Shown here: one piece after another, positions 1-9,281 of the stretch
Layout: every line of letters starts with the position of its first letter
Numbering within the stretch: position 1 is the first letter of the stretch
DNA from: Mycolicibacterium neoaurum VKM Ac-1815D
Lineage (GTDB): Bacteria; Actinomycetota; Actinomycetes; Mycobacteriales; Mycobacteriaceae
Length of the DNA stretch: 64,000 nucleotides
NCBI RefSeq assembly: GCF_000317305.3
Contig: NC_023036.2
Span: 4,712,001 to 4,776,000, forward strand
Reading direction: 5' to 3'
The notes under the pieces: generated by a model
The model's database searches: none
What the model was told of the DNA's origin: nothing
Seen by the model: only the letters and a program-made list of their open reading frames with translations
Program-made: the position numbers and the translations under genes

Positions 1-63
1 CCGCCGAACGCGCGGCCCCCGCTGGGCAAGACTGGACCGCGGCGACGGATCCGCCCCGGCCCC

Positions 64-110
64 TTGACGCGATACCGTCGGTACCGGTTAACCTACTGAC
101 CGGTTGGTCG
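64..110 (+). promoter_or_regulatory. Putative sigma-A promoter with overlapping operator
   Basis: A TTGACG hexamer (64-69) and TAACCT (89-94) are separated by 19 bp, a slightly long but plausible mycobacterial sigma-A promoter. Just downstream, over the expected transcription start, lies an inverted repeat GACC-GGTT-GGTC (98-109), the size and symmetry typical of a TetR-family operator. It would control the six-gene acyl-CoA catabolic operon that follows. The cognate regulator is not visible in the window. Motifs are seen; function is inferred. Confidence 0.5.
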
Positions 111-117
111 GAATTCG

Positions 118-1821
118 ATGGGAGTGTGGGTGGCCTCGCAAGCGGTACGGATCGGCAACTGCTCGGGCTTCTACGGGGACCGGATGTCGGCCATGGGCGA
201 GATGCTCGCGGGCGGCGATCTCGACTACCTGACCGGCGATTACCTCGCCGAACTCACCATGCTCATCCTGGCCCGCGACCGTGCCCGCAACGCCGACCTG
301 GGTTACGCCAAGACCTTCCTCCGCCAGCTGGAGAACAACCTCGGGCTGGCGATGGACCGCGGGGTGAAGATCGTCGCCAACGCCGGCGGACTCAACCCGG
401 CGGGCCTGGCCGCCGCCGTCCGTGAGCTCGCCGACCGGCTCGGACTCACCGTCGACGTCGCGCACGTCGAGGGTGACGATCTGGTGGCACGTGCCGACGA
501 ACTCGGGTTCGGGTCTCCACTCTCGGCCAACGCGTACCTCGGGGCCTGGGGCATCGTCGAGTGCCTGAACGCCGGCGCCGACATCGTCGTCACAGGCCGG
601 GTCACCGATGCCTCCGTCATCGTCGGCCCGGCCGCCGCCCACTTCGGCTGGTCGCCCACCGACTACGACGCGCTGGCCGGCGCCGTCGCCGCGGGCCACA
701 TCATCGAATGCGGCACCCAGGCCACCGGCGGCAACTACGCCTTCTTCCCGCCCGATCTCGACCACCCGGGCTTCCCCATCGCCGAAATCGGTGCCGACGG
801 CTCGTCGATCATCACCAAACATCCCGGCACGGGCGGACTGGTCGACACCGGCACCGTCACCGCCCAACTGCTCTACGAGATCACCGGCGCGCGGTACGCC
901 AACCCCGACGTCACATTGCGCATGGATTCGGTGACGCTGCAGCAGGACGGGCCCGACCGGGTGCGGGTCTCCGGTGTGCGCGGCGAGGCCCCGCCGCCGA
1001 CGCTGAAGGTGTCACTCAACAGCCTCGGCGGGTTCCGCAACGCGACGACGTTCGTGCTCACCGGCCTGGACATCGAGGCCAAGGCCGCGTTGGTGCGCCG
1101 CCAGCTCGAAGGCGCGCTGACAACCCGCCCAGCCGAACTGGAGTGGACGCTGGCGCGCACCGACCATGCCGATGCCGACACCGAGGAAACCGCCAGCGCC
1201 TTGCTGCACTGCGTGGTCCGCGATCCCGACCCGGCCGTGGTCGGCCGCAAGTTCTCCTCCGCCGGAGTCGAACTCGCGCTGGCCAGCTATCCGGGCTTCA
1301 CCGCGACCGCTCCCCCGGGCGACGGTCAGGTGTACGGATTGTTCACCCCCGGATATGTCGAAGCAGGTGCGGTCCCCCACATCGCGGTGCACGCCGACGG
1401 CACCCGCGTCGACATCGCGCCGGCGGCCGAGACCCGCGAGCTGACACCGGTGCAGCAACCCGGCCTGCCGGACCCGCCGGCCGAGGGGCCGACGGTGCGA
1501 ACACCGTTGGGCCGCATCGCCGGAGCGCGCAGCGGCGACAAGGGCGGATCGGCGAATGTCGGCGTCTGGGTGCGCACCGACGAGGCATGGGCCTGGCTGG
1601 CGCACTTTCTGACCGTCGATGCGTTACGCGAGCTGCTACCCGAGACTTACGCCCTGCCGGTCACCCGGCATCTGCTGCCCAATCTGCGCGCCGTCAACTT
1701 CGTCATCGAGGACATCCTCGGCAGAGGCGTCGCCTACCAGGCGCGGTTCGATCCCCAGGCCAAGGGTCTCGGCGAATGGCTGAGATCCCGATATGTCGAT
1801 ATCCCGGAGAGGCTGTTGTGA
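118..1821 (+). CDS. AtuA family (DUF1446) acyclic terpene utilisation protein
   Basis: This 567-residue protein opens with the RIGNCSGFYGDR block that begins AtuA/DUF1446 proteins and ends with the small AtuA C-terminal domain, marked by GARSGDKGGSANVGVWVR at about residues 463-480. AtuA belongs to the Pseudomonas citronellol/geraniol catabolic set, but its reaction is not firmly established. It is first in an operon with two acyl-CoA dehydrogenases, both subunits of an acyl-CoA carboxylase and an enoyl-CoA hydratase, the expected partner set. It matches the position of M. tuberculosis Rv0976c. A GTG at 130 with GGGAG 5 nt upstream is an alternative start to the ATG used here. Confidence 0.88.
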   Translation: MGVWVASQAVRIGNCSGFYGDRMSAMGEMLAGGDLDYLTGDYLAELTMLILARDRARNADLGYAKTFLRQLENNLGLAMDRGVKIVANAGGLNPAGLAAAVRELADRLGLTVDVAHVEGDDLVARADELGFGSPLSANAYLGAWGIVECLNAGADIVVTGRVTDASVIVGPAAAHFGWSPTDYDALAGAVAAGHIIECGTQATGGNYAFFPPDLDHPGFPIAEIGADGSSIITKHPGTGGLVDTGTVTAQLLYEITGARYANPDVTLRMDSVTLQQDGPDRVRVSGVRGEAPPPTLKVSLNSLGGFRNATTFVLTGLDIEAKAALVRRQLEGALTTRPAELEWTLARTDHADADTEETASALLHCVVRDPDPAVVGRKFSSAGVELALASYPGFTATAPPGDGQVYGLFTPGYVEAGAVPHIAVHADGTRVDIAPAAETRELTPVQQPGLPDPPAEGPTVRTPLGRIAGARSGDKGGSANVGVWVRTDEAWAWLAHFLTVDALRELLPETYALPVTRHLLPNLRAVNFVIEDILGRGVAYQARFDPQAKGLGEWLRSRYVDIPERLL

Positions 1822-1855
1822 TGCGCGCGAGGCACGAGCGAGGGAGCGCCCAGCG

Positions 1856-3003
1856 ATGAGGACGAGCATCTGGAATGCGCCCGAACGCGAGGACCTGCGA
1901 AAGACGGTGCGGGCGTTCGCCGAGCGCGAGATCCTGCCGCATGTCGACGAATGGGAACGCGCCGGCGAACTGCCCCGCGAACTGCACCTGGCGGCAGGTG
2001 CCGCGGGACTGCTCGGCGCCCCTTACCCGGAATCGGTGGGCGGCGGGGGTGGTGACAGCGCCGACGCCGTGATCATCTGTGAGGAACTGCATCAAGCCGG
2101 CGTCCCCGGCGGCGTGTTCGCCTCTCTGTTCACCTGCGGTATCTCGGTGCCGCACATGATCGCCTCGGGCGACCAGCGCCTCATCGACACCTATGTGCGC
2201 CCCACCCTGCGCGGTGAGCTCATCGGGTCGCTGGCCATCACCGAACCCGGCGGCGGCTCCGATGTCGGGCATCTGACGACGAAGGCGGTCCGGGACGGCG
2301 CAGCGTTCATCGTCAACGGCGCCAAGACCTACATCACCTCCGGTGTCCGCGCCGACTATGTGGTGACGGCGGTGCGTACCGGCGGCCCGGGCGCGGCGGG
2401 GGTGTCGCTGCTGGTGGTCGACAAAGCGTCCGAGGGCTTCGTGGTCAGCCGCAAGCTGGAGAAGATGGGCTGGCGGTCCAGTGACACCGCCGAACTGTCC
2501 TACACCGATGTGCGGGTGCCCGCCGAGAATCTGGTCGGTGCCGAGAACAGCGGGTTCCTGCAGATCGCCGGCGCGTTCGTCAGTGAGCGCGTCGGCCTCG
2601 CCGCGCAGGCCTACGCCAGTGCGCAGCGCTGTCTGGACCTGACGGTGCAGTGGTGCCGGGACCGCGAGACGTTCGGGCGGCCGCTGATCTCCCGGCAGGC
2701 CGTGCAGAACACGCTGGCCGACATGGCCCGCCGGATCGACGTGGCACGGGTCTACACGCACCAGCTGGTCGAGCGCGAGATGGCCGGTGAGGCCAATCTG
2801 ATCACCGAGGTGTGCTTCGCCAAGAACACCGCCGTGGAGGCCGGCGAGTGGGTGGCCAATCAGGCCGTCCAATTGTTCGGCGGGATGGGTTATATGGCCG
2901 AATCCGAGGTGGAACGCCAATACCGCGATATGCGCATCATCGGCATCGGCGGCGGCACCACCGAGATCCTGACCTGGCTGGCCGCCAAGACGCTGGGATT
3001 CCA

Positions 3004-3007
<4 letters not shown>
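1856..3007 (+). CDS. fadE13: Acyl-CoA dehydrogenase (FadE13-like)
   Basis: A 383-residue FAD-dependent acyl-CoA dehydrogenase that introduces an alpha,beta double bond into an acyl-CoA. The three-domain ACAD fold is recognisable: helical N-terminus, middle beta domain with the ITEPGGGSD flavin/substrate signature near residue 130, and a C-terminal helical domain containing RETFGRPL and QLFGGMGYM. The ATG at 1856 is chosen because the longer frame upstream lacks ACAD similarity and overlaps the preceding gene. It begins 34 bp after the AtuA-like gene, and its TGA overlaps the next ATG (ATGA). By context it would oxidise a branched or isoprenoid acyl-CoA before carboxylation; the substrate is inferred. 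Confidence 0.9.
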
Positions 3008-4599
<1,592 letters not shown>

Positions 4600-4601
4600 C
4601 T

Positions 4602-4654
4602 GCGATTTCGGCGCGCTCGCGTTCGCTCAGCGAGCGTCAGCGCGCCCAAATCGC
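4602..4654. repeat. 53-bp palindrome between accD2 and accA2
   Basis: Two 26-bp arms around a single central C pair at 22 of 26 positions. The outer arm begins GCGATTTCGGCGCGCT and the centre reads TCAGCGAGCG. The same outer and central sequences recur in the perfect hairpin at 31601-31651, so this is a repeat family rather than a random dyad. It lies inside an operon, 12 nt before the accA2 start, so it could act as an mRNA processing or attenuation hairpin. Function unknown. Confidence 0.75.
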
Positions 4655-4666
4655 GGAGGGAGTTCG

Positions 4667-6631
4667 ATGATCAGCAGAGTTCTCGTCGCCAACCGTGGTG
4701 AGATCGCCCGCCGGGTGTTCAGCACCTGCCGTCGTCTCGGTATCGGCACCGTCGCGGTCTACACCGACCCCGACGCCGACGCCCCGCACGTCGCCGAGGC
4801 CGACTTCCGGGTCCGGCTCGAGGGCCGCAACGGCTATCTGGACAGCGCCCAGCTCATCGCGGCGGCGCGTGCCGCCGGCGCCGACGCGGTACATCCCGGT
4901 TACGGGTTCCTCTCGGAGAACCCCGATTTCGCGGCCGCGGTGGCCGACGCCGGTCTGACCTGGATCGGACCGCCGGTGGCCGCCGTGCAGGCCATGGGCT
5001 CCAAGATCGAGGCCAAGAAGCTGATGGCCGCGGCCGGCGTGCCGGTGCTGGCCGAACTGGACCCGGCCACCGTCACCGCCGACCAGTTGCCCGTCCTGAT
5101 CAAGGCGTCCGCCGGTGGTGGCGGTCGCGGTATGCGGGTGGTCCGGGAGCTGTCCGACCTGCCCGCCGAGGTCGCCGCGGCGCAGCGCGAGGCGCAGTCG
5201 GCGTTCGGGGATCCCACCGTCTTCTGCGAGCGCTACCTGGCCGCCGGGCACCACATCGAGGTACAGGTGATGGCCGACCGGCACGGCACCGTGTGGGCGG
5301 TCGGGGAACGCGAGTGCTCGATCCAGCGCAGGCATCAGAAGGTCATCGAAGAGGCACCGTCGCCCCTGGTGGAACGGACTCCGGGCATGCGCGACAGGCT
5401 CTTCGAAGCCGCCCGCCTGGCCGCCGAGGCGATCGGCTACACCGGCGCGGGAACCGTCGAGTTCATGGCCAGCTCCGATCCTGGGGCCAACGGCGACTTC
5501 TACTTCCTGGAGATGAACACCCGCCTGCAGGTGGAACACCCGGTCACCGAGGAGACCACCGGCGTAGACCTGGTGGCACTGCAGATCGACGTCGCCGACG
5601 GCATCCGCCTCGATGCCCGCCCGCCGGCCACCCGTGGACACTCGATCGAGGCGCGGCTCTACGCCGAGGACCCGGCCAAGGACTGGCAACCACAGGCCGG
5701 AACGCTGCACCGGTTCGCCGTCCCGGCCGCCCGCACCGAATTCGGCACCCTCGGCCGCACCGGGGTCCGGCTGGATTCCGGCGTGGTCGACGGATCGGTC
5801 ATCTCGGTGTTCTACGACCCGATGCTGGCCAAGGTGATCTCGTTCGCCGATACCCGAGAGCGGGCCGCCGCCGCGCTCGCCGAGGCGTTGGCCCGCGCCG
5901 TCGTCCACGGCCCCGGTACCAACCGTGACCTTCTGGTCAACGTGTTGCGGCACCCGGCATTCCTTGCCGGGGACACCGACACCGCGTTCTTCGACACCCA
6001 CGGCCTTGACCGATTGGCAGCGGCCCAGGACATCACCGCGCCGTCGACGCTGGCCGCCGCGCTCGCCGACGCCGCGCACAACCGCGCCACGGCAACGGCA
6101 TTCGGACCCGCACCGAGCGGATGGCGCAACCTGTTCTCCGGGTATCAGACCCGCGCCTTCCGCGATGCCGACGACCGGGAGCACCTGGTCCGCTACCGGA
6201 TCGGACGCGACGGTGTCGAGGTGCCCGACGGCGATGATGTCACGGTGGTGTCCACCAGCCCTGGGCGAGTGGTGTTGTCGGTCAACGGCGTCGAAGAGTC
6301 CTTCACGGTGGCGCGTTACGGCGCAGCGGTTTTCGTCGATTCGCCGCGCGGTACCGTCCGGCTCACCAGCGTCCCGCGATTCCCCGATCCGGACTCGGCG
6401 GTGGCGCACGGATCGCTGCTGGCGCCGATGCCCGGCTCGGTGGTCCGGGTCGGCGCCGCGGCCGGTGACGCCGTGACCGCCGGGCAGCCGTTGATCTGGC
6501 TAGAGGCCATGAAGATGGAGCACACGATTGCCGCACCGAGCGACGGTGTGCTCGCCGAATTGAACGTACAGGCAGGCCAGCAGGTCGAGGTCGGCACGGT
6601 GCTGGCCCGAATAGAAGGAGAACAGTCATGA
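4667..6631 (+). CDS. accA2: Acyl-CoA carboxylase alpha subunit (biotin carboxylase + BCCP)
   Basis: A 654-residue biotin-dependent carboxylase alpha chain. It has a biotin carboxylase N-domain starting ISRVLVANRGEIARR, a Gly-rich ATP-grasp loop (KASAGGGGRGMR), the catalytic EMNTRLQVEHPVTE block near residue 285, and a C-terminal biotinyl domain with EAMKMEH in which Lys616 is the biotinylation site. It supplies carboxybiotin to the AccD2-like subunit just upstream. The start at 4667 follows a strong GGAGGG ribosome-binding site (4655-4660). A longer in-frame extension upstream runs through the intergenic palindrome and is rejected. Its stop overlaps the next start by ATGA. Confidence 0.93.
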   Translation: MISRVLVANRGEIARRVFSTCRRLGIGTVAVYTDPDADAPHVAEADFRVRLEGRNGYLDSAQLIAAARAAGADAVHPGYGFLSENPDFAAAVADAGLTWIGPPVAAVQAMGSKIEAKKLMAAAGVPVLAELDPATVTADQLPVLIKASAGGGGRGMRVVRELSDLPAEVAAAQREAQSAFGDPTVFCERYLAAGHHIEVQVMADRHGTVWAVGERECSIQRRHQKVIEEAPSPLVERTPGMRDRLFEAARLAAEAIGYTGAGTVEFMASSDPGANGDFYFLEMNTRLQVEHPVTEETTGVDLVALQIDVADGIRLDARPPATRGHSIEARLYAEDPAKDWQPQAGTLHRFAVPAARTEFGTLGRTGVRLDSGVVDGSVISVFYDPMLAKVISFADTRERAAAALAEALARAVVHGPGTNRDLLVNVLRHPAFLAGDTDTAFFDTHGLDRLAAAQDITAPSTLAAALADAAHNRATATAFGPAPSGWRNLFSGYQTRAFRDADDREHLVRYRIGRDGVEVPDGDDVTVVSTSPGRVVLSVNGVEESFTVARYGAAVFVDSPRGTVRLTSVPRFPDPDSAVAHGSLLAPMPGSVVRVGAAAGDAVTAGQPLIWLEAMKMEHTIAAPSDGVLAELNVQAGQQVEVGTVLARIEGEQS

Positions 6632-7788
6632 CCGGCTTCATCGAAACCGAGGAGCAGCAGGCGCTGCGCAAGGCCGTCGCCGCGATGGCCGCCAACTACG
6701 GCCAGGATTACTACCTGGAGAAGGCGCGGGCCGGCCGGCACACCGACGAACTGTGGTCCGAGGCAGGCAAACTGGGCTTCATCGGGGTGAACCTTCCCGA
6801 AGAGTACGGCGGCGGCGGGGCCGGCATGTACGAGCTGTCGATGGTGATGGAGGAGATGTCGGCGGGCGGTTGTCCGCTGTTGATGATGGTGGTCTCCCCC
6901 GCCATCAACGGCACGATCATCAGCAAGTTCGGTACCGAAGAACAGAAGAAGCACTGGGTCACCGGTATCGCCGACGGGTCGATCACCATGGCCTTCGCCA
7001 TCACCGAACCCGACGCCGGTTCCAACAGTCACAAGATCACCACCACCGCGCGCCGTGACGGCAGCGACTGGATCCTCTCGGGTCAGAAGGTCTACATCTC
7101 CGGCGTCGACCAGGCCCAGGCCATCCTGGTGGTCGGCCGCACCGAGGACCACAAGACCGGCAACCTGAAACCCGCCCTGTTCGTGGTGCCGACCGACACC
7201 CCCGGCCTGTCCTGGACCAAGATCGACATGGAGATCCTGAGCCCGGAATACCAGTTCCAGGTCTTCCTCGACGAGGTGCGCCTGCCCGCCGACGCGCTCG
7301 TCGGCTCCGAGGATGCCGCCATCGCGCAGCTGTTCGCCGGTCTCAACCCCGAGCGCATCATGGGCGCGGCCAGTGCGGTCGGGATGGGTCGTTTCGCGAT
7401 CAACAAGGCCACCGAGTACGTCAAGACCCGCCAGGTGTGGAAGACCCCGATCGGTGCACACCAGGGCATCGCGCATCCATTGGCCCAGAACCACATCGAG
7501 ATCGAACTCGCGAAGCTGATGATGCAGAAGGCCGCGGCGCTCTATGACAGCGGCGACGATTTCGGTGCCGCCGAGTCGGCGAACATGGCCAAGTACGCCG
7601 CCGGTGAGGCATCGGTGCGCGCGGTCGATCAGGCCGTGCAGTCCCTCGGCGGAAATGGACTGACCAAGGAGTACGGCATCGCCTCGGTGCTGACCGCCTC
7701 CCGACTGGCGCGTATCGCGCCGGTCAGCCGGGAGATGATCCTCAACTTCGTCGCGCAGACCTCGCTGGGCCTGCCCCGGTCGTACTGA
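6628..7788 (+). CDS. fadE12: Acyl-CoA dehydrogenase (FadE12-like)
   Basis: The second acyl-CoA dehydrogenase of the operon, 386 residues, translationally coupled to the carboxylase gene and preceded by AGAAGGAG. The N-terminal helical domain, the ITEPDAGSN flavin motif near residue 126, and a C-terminal VQSLGGNGLTKEYG block in place of the usual QxxGGxG motif support an ACAD. It differs clearly from the upstream paralogue, so the two probably act on different intermediates, for example one before and one after carboxylation or on different chain lengths. Corresponds by order to M. tuberculosis Rv0972c. The exact substrate is unknown. Confidence 0.9.
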   Translation: MTGFIETEEQQALRKAVAAMAANYGQDYYLEKARAGRHTDELWSEAGKLGFIGVNLPEEYGGGGAGMYELSMVMEEMSAGGCPLLMMVVSPAINGTIISKFGTEEQKKHWVTGIADGSITMAFAITEPDAGSNSHKITTTARRDGSDWILSGQKVYISGVDQAQAILVVGRTEDHKTGNLKPALFVVPTDTPGLSWTKIDMEILSPEYQFQVFLDEVRLPADALVGSEDAAIAQLFAGLNPERIMGAASAVGMGRFAINKATEYVKTRQVWKTPIGAHQGIAHPLAQNHIEIELAKLMMQKAAALYDSGDDFGAAESANMAKYAAGEASVRAVDQAVQSLGGNGLTKEYGIASVLTASRLARIAPVSREMILNFVAQTSLGLPRSY

Positions 7789-7790
7789 CG

Positions 7791-8546
7791 ATGCTGGTCG
7801 ACTACACGGTCGAGGGCCGGATCGCCCGCCTGACGCTGAACTCCCCGCACAACCACAACGCGCTGTCCACGGCGCTGGTCGAACAGTTGCATCGGGGGTT
7901 CGCCGACGCGGCGGCCGCCGATGTGCGCGCGGTGGTGCTGGGCCACACCGGTCCGACATTCTGCGCGGGCGCCGACCTGTCCGAGGCAGCCGGCCGAGAA
8001 CCGGGGGATGTGGCGGTCGACCGGGCCCGCGAGATGACCCGCCTGCTGCGCGCGATCCTGGAGTTACCGGTCCCGGTGATCGCCGCGGTCGACGGGAACG
8101 TGCGGGCCGGCGGCATGGGTATGGTCGGCGCCTGCGATATCGCGGTGGCCGGGCCCGCGAGCTCCTTCGCCCTCACCGAGGCGCGGATCGGGGTGGCTCC
8201 GTCGATCATCTCGCTGACCCTGCTGCCGAAGCTGACCGCCCGCGCCGCGGGCCGATACTTCGTCACCGGCGAGAAGTTCGGGCCGGCGGAGGCCGCCAGG
8301 ATCGGGCTCATCACCGCGGCCGCCGATGACGTCGCCGCGACGGTCGCCGATCTCACCACGAGCATCGCCAAGGCTTCGCCACAGGGGCTTGCCGCGTCCA
8401 AGGCACTCACCACCGCGTCGGTGCTGGCCGGCTTCGACGAACGTGCCGAGGAACTCACCGAGCAATCGGCACGGCTGTTCGTCTCCGAGGAGGCGCATGA
8501 AGGCATGCTCGCTTTCCTGCAGAAACGCCGGCCGTCCTGGACGTGA
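7791..8546 (+). CDS. echA7: Enoyl-CoA hydratase/isomerase (EchA7-like)
   Basis: A 251-residue crotonase-family protein with the N-terminal ICDS-type fold start, the first oxyanion segment FCAGADLSEA (about residues 57-66) and the second, GNVRAGGMGMVGACD (about 102-116). It would hydrate the unsaturated carboxylated acyl-CoA made by the preceding enzymes, the role of AtuE or LiuC in analogous operons. It starts 2 nt after the fadE12 stop and appears to be the last gene of the operon. Of the two Glu residues typical of hydratases I could not assign both with confidence, so another crotonase-type reaction is possible. Confidence 0.88.
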   Translation: MLVDYTVEGRIARLTLNSPHNHNALSTALVEQLHRGFADAAAADVRAVVLGHTGPTFCAGADLSEAAGREPGDVAVDRAREMTRLLRAILELPVPVIAAVDGNVRAGGMGMVGACDIAVAGPASSFALTEARIGVAPSIISLTLLPKLTARAAGRYFVTGEKFGPAEAARIGLITAAADDVAATVADLTTSIAKASPQGLAASKALTTASVLAGFDERAEELTEQSARLFVSEEAHEGMLAFLQKRRPSWT

Positions 8547-8616
8547 GAAGGTAGCTGCCGTTTGCCAGCCGGGCGTCCGAACGGCGATGTTTGCCGTAAC
8601 AGTTTTGCCCACGCGC

Positions 8617-8644
8617 TTGCATTCGCGAGTATGAGTCGTAGGCT
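8617..8644 (+). promoter_or_regulatory. Leaderless-type promoter TTGCAT-N16-TAGGCT
   Basis: TTGCAT (8617-8622) and TAGGCT (8639-8644) are spaced by 16 bp, and the ATG of the DUF1707 gene lies 8 nt after the -10 element. This places the transcription start on or next to the start codon. Inferred from sequence only. Confidence 0.6.
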
Positions 8645-8652
8645 CGTCTGCG

Positions 8653-9228
8653 ATGAGCACCTCAGCCGCAGAACCTGGCTCGACCCGAGCCGGCGATGCC
8701 GAGCGGGCGCAGGCTGCCCAGCTTCTCACCGACGCCGCCGCCCAGGGCCGGCTCACCGTCGACGAGTACGAGCAGCGGCTGGCCAAGGCATACGCAGCCA
8801 AGACACACGGCGAACTCGCCCGACTCTCGTCCGATCTGCCGGACTTCGCCACCACCGCACAGTGCGGACCCCGCCGACCCGCGCCATCGACCCTGCTCTT
8901 GGCCATCCTGAGCGGTTTCGAACGCCGTGGCCGCTGGAACGTCCCGAAGCGTCTGACGTCCTTCGCACTGTTCGGCGGCGGTGTCATCGATCTGCGCTAC
9001 GCCGACTTCACCTCGCCCGATGTGGACATCCACACGATCTCCATCTTCGGCGGTCAGACGATCCTGGTGCCGCCGGAGGTCAACGTCGCGGTCCGCGGGC
9101 ACGCCGTGATGGGCTCGTTCGACCATGTCGGCGAACCGGGCACGCCGGGCGCTCCGTGCGTGACCATCCGTGGGTTCTCGCTGTGGGGCAGCGTCGGCGT
9201 CAAGCGCAAGAAGCGTAAGAACAGCTGA
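8653..9228 (+). CDS. DUF1707 domain protein
   Basis: A 191-residue protein whose N-terminal third is a DUF1707 domain (RAGDAERAQAAQLLTDAAAQ onward, then RLTVDEYEQRLAKAYAAKT and ELARLSSDLP). DUF1707 is an actinobacterial SHOCT-like helical module. The C-terminal half (about residues 100-180) is beta-rich and resembles the LiaF/cell-wall-active antibiotic response fold, with repeated short strands (IDLRYADF, VDIHTISIFGGQTILVPPEV). No signal peptide or membrane segment is evident. It occupies the position of M. tuberculosis Rv0966c. It has its own promoter and is transcribed towards the VWA gene. Function unknown; a role in envelope stress sensing would be conjecture. Confidence 0.85.
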   Translation: MSTSAAEPGSTRAGDAERAQAAQLLTDAAAQGRLTVDEYEQRLAKAYAAKTHGELARLSSDLPDFATTAQCGPRRPAPSTLLLAILSGFERRGRWNVPKRLTSFALFGGGVIDLRYADFTSPDVDIHTISIFGGQTILVPPEVNVAVRGHAVMGSFDHVGEPGTPGAPCVTIRGFSLWGSVGVKRKKRKNS

Positions 9229-9234
9229 GCGTCA

Positions 9235-9281
9235 TTTGCTGAAAAGCGCGCTTCCGCGATGCTTGTTTTGCTGAACAGCGC
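9235..9281. repeat. Short direct repeat between convergent genes
   Basis: TTTGCTGAAAAGCGC (9235-9249) is repeated as TTTGCTGAACAGCGC (9267-9281) with one mismatch. Each copy contains a small GCTG/CAGC-like dyad. The pair fills the short space between the convergent DUF1707 and VWA genes and may help termination in both directions. Confidence 0.4.

Noticed and set aside
1-63. A gene fragment at the left edge
   Set aside because: No frame in the first 63 bases gives a recognisable protein end on either strand; too short to call.
4637-6409. Long minus-strand open frame opposite accA2, and similar ones at 13772-15925 (+), 62265-63782 (-) and 22884-24269 (-)
   Set aside because: All are antisense to clearly conserved genes and have biased, motif-free translations typical of G+C-rich third positions.
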